Source: Nematostella vectensis
Lineage: Eukaryota; Cnidaria; Anthozoa; Actiniaria; Edwardsiidae
NCBI RefSeq assembly: GCF_932526225.1
Contig: NC_064035.1
Span: 19,457,969 to 19,521,968, forward strand
DNA: 64,000 nt
Direction of reading: 5' to 3'
The number at the start of each line of letters is the position of its first letter. Within the stretch, counting starts at the first letter, position 1. Shown piece after piece: positions 24,101 through 34,900 of this stretch. The position numbers and the translations under genes are program-made. The notes beneath the pieces are model-generated. The model saw only the letters and a program-made list of their open reading frames with translations, ran no database searches and was not told where the DNA came from.

Positions 24101-27100
24101 TACCTGTAGGATCTGTTTGTGTCTTGCCCATGAGGAGGCCTTAGGAGGAAATAAAACATTAGGGCACATATCAGATGTAGAATGGTAGTTTGAAAGGCTA
24201 TGTTTCTTACCTGATTTTCATCATGAACAAGCTCAAAAAAGCATCTGAAAAAAAATGTTTCAAACCCTTTAAACAACATTACTTTTGCATTCACAATTTT
24301 GAAAAATATGTGCAAAAGATAGCAATTTGAAGCTTGAATTGTTGACAGTCATATTAAAAAAGATTGCCACAGTAGTTTTTTAGGTGGTACTGGCTATCTT
24401 TCTCAAGCCAAATGTTTGTATCTAGGTCAGGTGAGCTTGTTTGATACTTAGGTGTATAAATCTCTTGTCATCAGGGATGAGGGCTATTAACTAGGCCAGA
24501 GTTCATGTGTCTAATGTGCATCACACTTTGTTAACTTATATTGGAAGGTGTTATAGAAGTCCTGCTGTCCCATAATACCTGTTTACTGGCTGTAGTTTCA
24601 CACTTATTCACATTCATTACAGTAACCAGTGTGCAGGAGCAGTTCATAATATTAATGGGTTGTCAGTAACAGTATAAAAAAAGGATTAAAAGTATAAACA
24701 GTATAAAAAAACAGTAACAGTATGAAAAAACTGTGCTACCTGACTTGAGGGTTGAGACTGGTCTGAAGTCGCTGCAATTCACTGCTGGATATGCCTGCAA
24801 AACAATTGATATGCTAACAATAAGCCAATAAAAGGAACCCAAACAAACTCTATGAAATCCAAGACTTTATAAGTTGTTTTCCCCACATACTATTGCTTAA
24901 AAATACAGAATTTGGAACCTGTAACAACATCATAAAAAGGGTGTATTACTGTATGTATAAAAAAAAGCAATTTCTAATTCAAACAAATTGAAGGGACATA
25001 AATGATACTTTACAGTATTTGCTTTGACTTTATATCTCAGGAAATTTAACATAAAAAATAATTAGATGTATTGTAGAGGGGGTATGGTGTTTCACAAAAT
25101 AGGAGTGTAACAATCATGGATACAGTAGTTACCTATAGATGCACTGAAAAGTACACTGAGAAAAGTAGATACTGACATGGCAGGCTTTGCACCAGCAACA
25201 CCTTCATAAAGAGGACTCCTAAAACAAGACTAATTTTAGTTTTTCTAAACAACATGTATGCATTACCACAGGTAGACAAGAACACACAGTACACAGATAT
25301 ACACACTTAGAGAGACAAACCGACATACACTCTTAAACTAGAAAGACAGACATACACACTCAGACAGACATATATAGACAGACAGACAGACAGACAGACA
25401 GACTTAGACAGATGGACTGACAGACAAACTTAGACAGATGGACTTACAGACAGACAGATGGACTGACAGACAGACTTAGACAGATGGACTGACAGACAGA
25501 CATATGGACAGATGATCAAAAAGACCGACAGACAGTTGAACAAGATGACAGGTAGACCTGCAGTGGAGTATGCCCAGAAGGTAGTGTACTGTTTCAGTAG
25601 ACACTTTGGGACAATGACAGCATTCTACCAGAGCGTGTATCAGACTTGTCTCTAGGGAACTCATTCGGAACAGGAGTTGAACAGCTGACCTCTGTATGTC
25701 AACATCAAGGCAGAAAAAGGTACCACAACCTAAACAAGAAATACCAGTAATTACATGATAGAGAGAGATATGATAGGCAAGACAATTATAAGGGTTTGTA
25801 CAGAAAACAATGTCTGAATGAAATATTACCCTTTTATTTTGTTGACCTATTTAGATTACCTCCATTGAAAATACACAAGGCTGCAGAGTTGGAAGTAGAT
25901 GAAAAGCTCAAGATAAAATTCAGAGATAAAGTTTGGGTGAGAAGCTATTCATAGTGGAAGTTTCGCCATTTTTTTCTAAAACACCAAACAAAAAGTTTTT
26001 GGGAAACCATGAGTTCCTTTTTCTCACAAATTATTTCATATTATGTAATAAAAAGTTGCCCCCATTGTTAGCTGCTATAATACATACTGAAGAAAGCTGT
26101 AAGTTGTTTGTTGAGAATGCTGAGATCTAGCTCTTGAGTCATGACTGAGGACAGGACGAGAAGAACAGAGCGTGTCATGTCTGGACTAGAGGCCTTTAGT
26201 TGGTTGAGTAGAGCAGGGAGAGAACACAGCCACCTGTGTACAGCATCATGCTGGAGAAGCTCCTGCCTGGACAACGAAACAAAATGGTTATATGGCTCAG
26301 CATTTGAGATCCAGTTACGGGGAAGCTAAATGGACAAACTGCTGTCTGAAAAAGAAGCACAAAGTTTATATGGCACTGGATTTGAAGAATAGTTACTTGG
26401 GGTTTGGCTGTATGAGGAAAGGCAAAGAATGTTGTTATACAATCAGTTCATTATATGGCTCTTTATTTCAATTTTAGATTGACGTTATATTTTCATTTCA
26501 GGTATCTTGACCCAAAGTGACAGTACCATGGTACAGTCGTCAAAAGCGTGATTTACTGTAGATCCATGACGCAGGCAAGTCAGCGCCGGATGCCGCCTCA
26601 AGCACATTTTATTGTGTGCAAGCATTTATTGCTGATACAGGACAGCATTTCATGCTTTTTCATGACCTCTTCAGGACGGGATGCCAACAAAAATTAGCGT
26701 GCCCCTGCATTTGATTGGTATGAGGCTGGACTGTCTTGCTAGAGTTGTGGAACTAAATCCCCCTTCTACAATGGAGGGAAGGGGTACACCCCATTGTCTT
26801 AAAAATAACAATTGAAAAACACTGGTTGGCGGAATGAAATTCATAATGGCTTTTAAAATTATTGGGTGGGACACATGCCCCACTGGTATGGCTGTAGAAT
26901 TATATTAAAGTATAAGATAACATTATAATGTTACCCTCTATTTATAAACATTACCAGCTAAAGGTACATATATAAAAAAATGTCTATATAATAAAATACC
27001 TTGAGACTAAGGAACTGCAGTTACTAAACATCAATTCACCCAAAAACAGAAGCAGAACTTTCTTAGTAGCAGAAAGATGATGGCTTGCTTTATAGAGCTT

Positions 27101-30100
27101 GACCAGGGCACCAACTAGATTCAACATTGAGTCTGTCATCACATGCTTGGTGTAGAAATCCCTTCTTACAAACTTCAATAGGCTTTTGACTTGCTCTACA
27201 TTAAGAGACAAATTAGACGTCAGAGCATGGACAACAAACTCTTCTAAGTTTGTGATCCAAGCTCTAGAGTTCTCACATTTACACTCCAGGAAAAAAGACA
27301 TAACTTCACATATTGTTATATTAAGGTTCATGACTGACATCCCAGTGGTCTGGTCAATTGTCTTTGCTTTCCTTTTTTTACTTGGCTGACAGGGTACAGC
27401 AAATGGGAAGAATGACAGGAAATGGTGGTTGAAGTCCTTGAAATAGTTGGAGTACATCCATGCTGCGTCACTGTCACCAATATTAGTTGTCTGAGACCAA
27501 AAAGTTTCAAGTAGGACCTTCAGGATATCTACGACAGTAGTCATGGTAGAAAAAGCTACTGGTGATATACTGCTACTTGGTAAAGACGTGGACATCTCAG
27601 CAGGATTCGACTCTATCCAGCAATCAACCAACAAAGGAACAATCCTACCAATGAAGTCTTTCTTTAGACAAGCTGTGTTTATGCTAGAACTCTGAACCAC
27701 AGATGACTGGCTTTTTAAAACATACATCTCTGAATTGTCCATGTCATCGAAAATCTGCACGTGTGTAGGGTTCTTTTCAGAGAAGGTAACCTTGAGTCTT
27801 TGTTCCTTATTGTTGTCAGTTTCTGGCAAATACAAAGCCCTGAGGTACTCCAGGAGTTGGTTCAATACCTTGAGTCTTGATTTCTGGGAGGAGAGCTTCC
27901 CTTTTGGGTTCACTACCAAACTACTACTACCATGCTTTGCTGGTTTACTGCCGCCATGACCTTGATGGGTTATCAAACCTATGAAGTTATCAAGCAATTG
28001 GCTTGAGCTCAAAATCATCTGGTTGGGGAAATATTCCAGAAGTAGGCCAAGGATGCCAAGAGACTCTAATTGAATGTCCTCAATGATATGAGTCATTGCG
28101 CAGCTGAGGTGGGCACTCACTAGGGGGAGGAAAGGAGCAATTCTTTCAGGGGGTATAAGCGGCAAAATGTGGCGAAGCAAGAGTAATAGTGAGTGACGGA
28201 CGGATGCCTCTGTGTCTGTGACTTTCTCCGCAATCTTCTCTACCACTGTGCCAAGATGTTCATGGAGTATGCCTTCATGTTGCTGGAATAATGAGCGAAG
28301 ACCTAACAGAGCTTCCTGGCGGATGTTGGAATTATAGTGGCTCAGTTGGGAGAGAAGGTCCTGCAATAAGAAATTATAGGTTTCATTTATATAGTTTAGC
28401 AATAGCCTTTAGCCAATAGCCTTTTTGAGAAGAGAAACATTGAAAGTTTCACAGTAAAAAATATGAGCGCGATCAGTAAGGTTTTGGCAGAACGTTTGCA
28501 CAGTATTTAGATTTTTGGTCTAGTCAATCGTTCAAAAATGATACTGATTTGGCAATCAATAAATTTTAAAAAATCGATGATAGCTGATTGATCTGCATTA
28601 CCGGCTAAAGTTGTTCTATGCTCTTCTTTTGGATATAAACGTTAAATTCTTTTTCGTTTCCGTTAAAACTCGATAAATAAAAATATCCATATTATCGATT
28701 TCCGTACTCTTATTTTCCCTATCGATTTTTAACGATTTCAGGAATTAATCGATAAAAAATCCATGATTTTTATCGATTTGTATCGATATCGATTTTTAGC
28801 GATTGACTAGACCGGGATTTTGGTACCAGATTTTTCGTCAAATTTTACCGCAATATATTTTATTAAAACAATAATTTATCATTTTTTAATTTATTGACTT
28901 TGCCCTCGGAGAAAAAAAATACACATACATAATATGTTATACATAAGAAACAGAACATAAATACATACAATAACGAAAGGGCAGGGTATCCGCCACAGCT
29001 AGGCCAATTACGGCGGACCCGAGTTTAAAATGTGTAAAAGTTACAAGGTCACAAAAACTAAATTAGAAACAACATGAAATTTGGTGCGTTAGCACCCTGG
29101 CCCGATTGCAGGTGAGGCAGACAGATTTCCATGAGCGCGGATCCTCTGGATCGTAAGTTATCGAAAGAGCATTTAAGTAGTAATTTAATAAAGCGCGCTT
29201 GAAAGAAGCATGGTCAGAGTAGCTAGAACTATTTAACAAATTAGTGAGAGTGTTCCATATTCTTGTACAACGGTTTAAATATGATTTTTGAAAAGCACAA
29301 GTTTTGCATTTGCGAGCGAAGAATTGTGGTGCGCTTGAGTTTGCAGATGATCTAGTAGGACGGACTGAGCGAACTTTGGGAACAATTGATGGATTAATAT
29401 TGACAAGCCCATTTATGATTTTATAAAAGTATGACATGTCCAAATATTCGTGCCAATACGATAGTGGCAATAATTTAAGTTGAATAAGTCTTTCTTTGTA
29501 TGTTTGGCTGCATCTAAATGGGAGTCCTAACATGTACTTGCTAGCTCGTCTTTGGATTCTTTCAACTCGTCTAATCAGGTCCTTTGTCTGCGGTGCCCAC
29601 AGTTGTGTTGCGTATCCTAGGTGAGGACGTACTAGGGCGAGATACATCGATCTTCTTATGTTGGTTTTCTTTATGGATCTTGAGTGTCTTCTAACGAACC
29701 CCAGCGTCCTGTTGGCCTTACTACATGCCTCGTCAACTTGCTTAGTCCAAGAGAGGTCGTCTGACATCCAGACGCCGAGATCCTTCTCCGTCTCAGTGCA
29801 GGCTAAAGGCAAACCGCCAAGCGAATATGTTTTGAGAACTGGTTTACGCTTTCGCGAAACCCGCATGACTTTGCTCTTTGTTTGATTAAATGTCATGCCT
29901 GTCGATGCCGCTTCATCATCATCATCATGGAAACTTAAATATTATAACAATGGCGAACATGGACAAATTATTTACCTTCAAGCCTTGCTTTCTCACGTTA
30001 GTAGGCCCACTCTCTGTCTTTGTATCTTGAGATGGAATGACGATAGCGCGCGATTTGAAAGAAGTCGTAGTTTCATTCTCCCCGGCAGGTCTCGTCTTAC

Positions 30101-30170
30101 CGACTTTTAGCTTTACTTTCTTAAAGTCTTCCTCCTTTTTCTTTCTTTTCCTGCTGTTTTTACCCATCAT
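21106..30170 (-). CDS. TEX10: TEX10 / Ipi1 homologue, rixosome subunit, complete, twelve exons
   Basis: Exons: 30170-29976, 28360-27000, 26266-26088, 25729-25558, 25218-25133, 24794-24740, 24244-24211, 23760-23680, 23448-23393, 22857-22646, 22251-22139, 21210-21106; 883 codons with all phases closing. ATG at 30170 or 30167 are equally possible. The basic start (KNSRKRKKKEEDFKKVKLK) looks like a nucleolar targeting signal. Residues about 64-200 carry the Ipi1/TEX10 block: KDLLSQLSHYN, RQEALLGLRSLF, PFLPLVSAHLSCAMTH, nearly identical to vertebrate TEX10 as I remember it. The rest is predicted helical repeat. Human TEX10 is about 929 aa, so this is near full length. Known role: with PELP1, WDR18, LAS1L and NOL9/SENP3 in pre-60S maturation. 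Exon 4 uses a weak GTCTAC donor beside a GACA microsatellite. The last exon is the least certain part. Confidence 0.9.
21271..21702. repeat. 432 bp inverted-repeat element in TEX10 intron 11
   Basis: The left end TCTGCTATAAAAGGGAAAGC continues 'tcctcccaccc'. The right end mirrors it as 'gggtgggaggagctttccct' and ATTTATAGCAGA. Terminal inverted repeats are about 30 bases. No open frame of note. Confidence 0.8.
23825..23945 (+). repeat. CCCAGGATTGGCTAAAGG element, fragment
   Basis: Starts CAGATGCGTTCCCAGGATTG, then a G run, then 'aatgacccactttttggccg' and GGGGGTGCA. The same words occur in the opposite orientation at 59340-59515, and the start also at 39868. It lies in TEX10 intron 7. Confidence 0.6.
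25265..25550 (+). repeat. GACA-rich microsatellite in TEX10 intron 4
   Basis: Degenerate (GACA)n with TTAGACAGATG variants. The right end lies only a few bases from the exon 4 donor (exon ends at 25558), so the intron begins almost directly with the repeat. Confidence 0.85.
28517..28813. repeat. 297 bp inverted-repeat element in TEX10 intron 1
   Basis: GGTCTAGTCAATCG at 28517-28530 is exactly mirrored by CGATTGACTAGACC at 28800-28813. The interior is full of ATCGATTTTT words, giving an AT-rich, partly self-complementary element. No coding capacity. Confidence 0.8.
28815..29930 (-). mobile_element. 5'-truncated LINE (non-LTR retrotransposon) insertion
   Basis: A minus-strand element inside TEX10 intron 1, in the same orientation as the gene. 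It consists of the 3' part of a reverse-transcriptase ORF (29896-29063) followed by about 200 bases of AT-rich 3' region. The catalytic YADD-containing part is missing, as expected of 5' truncation during target-primed reverse transcription. Both boundaries are approximate. Confidence 0.75.
29063..29896 (-). CDS. C-terminal part of a LINE reverse transcriptase (CR1/RTEX-like)
   Basis: An uninterrupted 277-codon frame from ATG at 29896. Near the start it has NQTKSKVMRVSRKRK, then TEKDLGVWMSDDLSW, KANRTLGFVRRHSRSI, YLALVRPHLGYATQLWAP, QRRASKYMLGL and YLDMSYFYKIINGLV. These are the familiar segments after the palm domain in CR1-like elements. Active-site aspartates lie upstream of the truncation, so it cannot be enzymatically active. 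Lack of stops suggests a fairly recent insertion. The final part has paired cysteines (VCLTCNR). Confidence 0.88.
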   Translation of the reverse strand: MTFNQTKSKVMRVSRKRKPVLKTYSLGGLPLACTETEKDLGVWMSDDLSWTKQVDEACSKANRTLGFVRRHSRSIKKTNIRRSMYLALVRPHLGYATQLWAPQTKDLIRRVERIQRRASKYMLGLPFRCSQTYKERLIQLKLLPLSYWHEYLDMSYFYKIINGLVNINPSIVPKVRSVRPTRSSANSSAPQFFARKCKTCAFQKSYLNRCTRIWNTLTNLLNSSSYSDHASFKRALLNYYLNALSITYDPEDPRSWKSVCLTCNRARVLTHQISCCF

Positions 30171-30221
30171 TAGGCTTAACAAAAACTTTTAGAAATACGT
30201 TCAAAACGTTAAAAACAACGC

Positions 30222-30235
30222 ATGGCGGCCGCCAT
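30222..30235. promoter_or_regulatory. Palindromic ATGGCGGC pair upstream of TEX10 (YY1-like)
   Basis: ATGGCGGCCGCCAT is a perfect 14-base palindrome built from two inverted ATGGCGGC cores, about 50-65 bases upstream of the TEX10 start. YY1 binds AAnATGGCGGC and is common at ribosome-biogenesis promoters in animals. Use here is inference. Confidence 0.45.
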
Positions 30236-30240
30236 ATTTG

Positions 30241-31901
30241 AGCCTGCGAACACGTCTCCGAAGTCAACTCCCAGCTTGATACTTCATGTAGCCATCGAAA
30301 TAGTGTGTTCTAGACACTGTCCCTCCCAATCCTAACCATAACTCTGGGGCCTGTTACTAGAAAACCCAAGGATAAATACGATATTTAATCAATTCCCTGG
30401 GCTAGTGTTAACCTGCTTTCTATGAACCCGGCCCTAACCAATATTGATGTACTTCTAACTCACACGAAACCCTTTTTAATCCTGTGCGTACCACGTGGTC
30501 CATCGGGATTCTTTAGGGTAAATGAAGAAGAATACCTTCACACCAAAAATTGCTACCCAAAAATACCAATAAGCAAAAATTGTCACTATAACTTGCGTAT
30601 AACAAAGTCTCGAATGACAAAATTGTCAAAGTGTTTGTTCAGCATAGCCGTAGCTAGCAGGCCTCGAATGATTGAGGGGGGGGGGGGGGGGGGGCACGAT
30701 ACACACATTAAAAAACCATAGGGGGCACAGCCAAGCCCCTTCTGGTCATTTCCTTATATATTTTTTAAATACTGGGGGGGGGGGGGGGCACGTGCCCCCC
30801 AGTGCCCCACCCACTGCTATGGCCCTGTTCAGAAGCATGAACTATTAAATGATCCAGAAGAACGTTTGCTTGCAGCGCCTCTTTCTGTAGACTCTATTTT
30901 CAGTCGTGTACTGCGGGCTCACACAGACAAGCAGGAAATCGAGCCTACCCGTTCTGCGAACCCCTGAAAGACCATTTTAATTGCCTATTTTCTCTAAGAT
31001 ACCACCTAAAAATACCCGAGAACCCATTTTTCCCCCACCTTCACCCTTTTAATCGATTTCCAGCTTATTTCTGAGCCAGCAGTAGCATCTCACAGTAGTA
31101 GTCCCACTGGTTAGCTATTAAAACACCTGTCACGGGTCCTGACTGGCTTAAAATTCGCAATGGGGGGGGGGGGGGGGGGGAGGGGAAGGAAAAAAAAGTG
31201 TTTACACCCCTTTTAGAAACCCTGGTTACGAGTAGGCACTCCTAGAAGGCTTCAGGCAAAAAATGCTGGCATGAGGTCAAAGATCACCGTATAGGTCGTT
31301 AGGAATTTACAGTCACCAAGGGACATACGGCCTAAAACCTCTAGAATTATGTGGCCAAACCATGCATAGAATACTCAAGATAACTTTTTAGGTCATTTAT
31401 TACTTAGAGTAACTTTTTACGCGATACATTTTTTTTACATAAATAGTTCAAAATATATTAAAATTTCGTTTGTACAAAAAATATAAGACAGTACACTCTT
31501 TTTACAGTAAAGAATCGTGCAATACCAAACCAGGTTGTAAGTTGATGTATACACATGAATAGAACGAACCGTCAATAAAAACGGACGTGTAGCGTGAAAT
31601 AACATGCTGTGCACGGTGAATTTGGTTGGCTGCTTTCATTCCATACTCTGGACGACGGATATGCTTGAAAATGTTCACGAATGTTCTAGTCTTGGTCTTC
31701 GACAAAGCGGTCTTGGCCAATCAATAGTAACGTTAGCTTGTCCATCAAATCATAAATCACTCGTTTCTGAGGACAGCTATCACGTGTACAGCCCACGTGT
31801 CCACTTGTTAAGCACGGCTCCTCGTTTCCAGGACTTTTGACCGGTAATGGGGGGAGACTGGGGATTGTTGTCCTTGGATTCAGTCTCCGCCCCGACAATA
31901 G
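30241..31901. other. Intergenic region between TTLL4 3' end and TEX10
   Basis: No convincing exon. Contains the MITE at 30643-30827, a G run at 31162-31180 and the presumed TTLL4 3' UTR. An AATAAA on the minus strand lies near 31393. The minus-strand open frames at 31502-31720 and 31686-31898 sit downstream of the TTLL4 stop and have no recognisable domain. Confidence 0.5.
30643..30827. mobile_element. 185 bp MITE with TTCAG target duplication
   Basis: Flanked by TTCAG at 30638-30642 and 30828-30832. The inverted right end is CAGGGCCATAGCAGTGGG; the left end CATAGCCGTAGCTAGCAGG appears to have lost its first few bases. The interior has two long G runs around CCATTTCCTTATA. Related to 20685-20850 and about 14150-14345. 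Confidence 0.8.
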
Positions 31902-34900
31902 TCAGATGCTGGACTTGGCTTTGGTGCGAAGACTACGACTTTTCGCCAACGAAGCCGTGGAACCGGATGAGGTCTGGGAACAAAATAAAAACACAAAATT
32001 AACCAATCACAAGACATTCTCTTTCTGTGTATACCTTTATACAGTGAAAGGCATGCATCGCATTGCATGCTGTGAATTAGGCAGAATTGACCCTTGACTG
32101 GTCTCATCGTCATTGTTGAGTGAGGTATGGTGGTTAATGTTGGTCATGGTCAGTGAGGTATGGTGGTGGTGGGGGGGGGGGGGGGGGGGGGTGCTAGTGT
32201 GGGGTATGTAGTACAGGATGCAGTCTCCTACCCAGACGCAGCGTGATGCATTTTGGGGAGGTTGAAGAAGCGCACGGTGCATGACGGTCAGGATGCGGGT
32301 TGAGGAATCGGAGTGCGCTTGGCGTCTGAGAGAATTCACGCTTTCTTAAATATCTTGTAAGCAGCGTTTTTTGTTTGTTTGTTGTTATTTTTTCGTATTT
32401 TTTTGGTGCATCTTTTCGGTCGTTCCGTGTACAATTAGACGATATTTACGTTTCGTAAAATCCAAGACGGCGGACGAATCTAAGCTCGATAGATCATTCC
32501 ATGGAATGTATTTGGATGGTCTGAATGCTCTGGCACTTATTTGAACTCATATTGCTCTGGCCGGATTGTATTCCTCCGTCCGCTTCAGGGTTACTGTGGA
32601 TGTCCGCGCAACAGCAAATAACGACTGGGTACAAGTACGTATAGGGTGGCTAATACTGGACATGGTCAGTGAGGTGTGGTGGGGCCTGGGGGAGTGTGTT
32701 AGTGTGAAACGTCTATTCGTCTACCTTATGGTGGTTATGCTGTGTCGTAAGAATATGATTCGTGGTTATCAATTCTGGTCGATGTGGTATAGTGCCTTTT
32801 GAGAATGAGATGTGTTAAATAGCGACAGGAAGCCTTACGAGAGATGGTAGGATTCATATACAACTCTGCGATCGATATTGACACCTGTGTCAAACATGGT
32901 TACGGTTAGAAAAGGTTTGGATTAGAGTTGATGGCATTTTGATCTTAGATATTGTGTTTATGATAACATTACATCAATTTGTGAGAACCATTTGTAAGAA
33001 ACGAATTGCGAGGTACAGGTAATACGGGTTAAAACCAAATATGTGGGATTTTATGGAGAAGGCTTTGAGTAAGTTGCACATCAATGTTTTCACTTTTAAG
33101 TGTTTGTTTTTGTCTTTTATGATTGTCTTTTATATATTTATAGATCATTCTCCCTATATAATACTACCATATTTTTTTTTATATTACAATGTCCTGAATT
33201 AATTGTCGATAAATAAAAATGATTTTGCTTATTATGCTTATTATACTATTTGTATACCTTATGATTCGACTTGGCTGTCTTCTTCTTTATCCTTGGCAGC
33301 AAAACAGGCATAGAGGCACTGTAAGTATCAAACAGTTGGAATCAAAGAAGTTGTATTACCCACTTCACAACTATTCAACTCAATGACACTAATGCTTCCT
33401 TGCAACTGTAGACTGTAGTGTGGAGCACTCACAAATACTACTGAGTGCTCGGGCATCAAAACTACAAAGCATAGTAAGGTATCTTTACGTGATTTCTGTG
33501 TAATACTAGAATTTCCAGTTGACGGCATTGGGGAACTCTGACCATCTAAGCTGGCTTGTGTTAGGCAGACTACTATGTAGTTCAGTTGAGCAGGCTTCCA
33601 TCTAAGCTAGCGAAAGGATAAAATGAAAGTTGTCTCTTTTTTCTAAGTTTCTGTAGCGCATGCCGGAAAACTGTCTCGCTAAGCTGGCATGACACTAATA
33701 AAGACCTGTTTCTACCTTGCCGGTCCCGGAGAAAGAGAAACCTTTAGTCTAATAAAGACCTGTTTTTTCCTTGCCGCTCTCGGAGGAAGAGAAACCTTTA
33801 GTCTAATAAAGACCTGTTTTTACCTTGCTGGTCTCGGAGAAAGAGAAACCTTTAGTCTAATAAAGACCTGTTTTTACCTTGCTGGTCTCGGAGAAAGAGA
33901 AACCTTTAGTCTCCTTGAGGATGGAGCTGACTTGGGTTTCAGTTTTCTCGGAGACAATTTAGACTTAACACTTAAAAAGGAAGTTCACAGAAAGAAAGAA
34001 ACACAACATAAGAGTGATAGAGGAAAGGCAAGAAATTGAACAATCAGAAAAGACAACCATCGCAATAAGAAAAAAATATACAACCAGGCGATCATGAATG
34101 AAGACAATACCAGCGCCAACACAAGCAGCGACTTTAAAACCAACAGCAAAAAAAAAAAAAAAAAAATAACATAAGCTACATTATTACCAACAAGAACTGC
34201 AACAGTTACCTCACATCAACGACCACCACTAAAATCACATTCAACAAAAAGGAGTTCACGAATCGTACCTCGATCCTCTAGTTTTGAAAGAACGGTTTAA
34301 TACAACTGATGCACTATAGAGATAAGAGGAAGCAAAGGAGTAAGTTTTAAGAAGTAGTGAAGTGACATACATAGAAGACATACAAAGAAGACAGACAGAC
34401 AGAATTTTTAAAAAGAAACCCAGAAACAGCTTCATTTGAAAATTCAGAAAAGATAAGAGCTTAATGAAGACTACCGACCTCGCAGAGCGTTGACGAAAAG
34501 AGCATGTTTGAAGACCACGATTTATAGGAGCTGAGAGAAGTCTGTGAGTAAGAAAGCCTCAAAGTCAGCTGTAGTTAGAGAGAGTAAAGCAAGGGAGGAG
34601 AGTGGGACGAGAAAAGGAGGGTGAGAGCAGAAGGTGAAGTAGGATGGGAACGAGAAAGAAAGGGTGAGAGAAAATAAGGTGAAGTAGGATGGGAACGAGA
34701 AAGAAAGGGTGAGAGAAAATAAGGTGAAGTAGGATGGGAACGAGAAAGAAAGGGTGAGAGAAAATAAGGTGAAGTAGGATGGGAACGAGAAAGAAAGGGT
34801 GAGAGAAAATAAGGTGAAGTAGGATGGGAACGAGAAAGAAAGGGTGAGAGAAAATAAGGTGAAGTAGGATGGGAACGAGAAAGAAAGGGTGAGAGAAAAT

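Noticed and set aside
31502..31898. Minus-strand open frames beyond the TTLL4 stop codon
   Set aside because: They lie in the presumed 3' UTR, have no domain, and begin at non-ATG codons or lack splice support.
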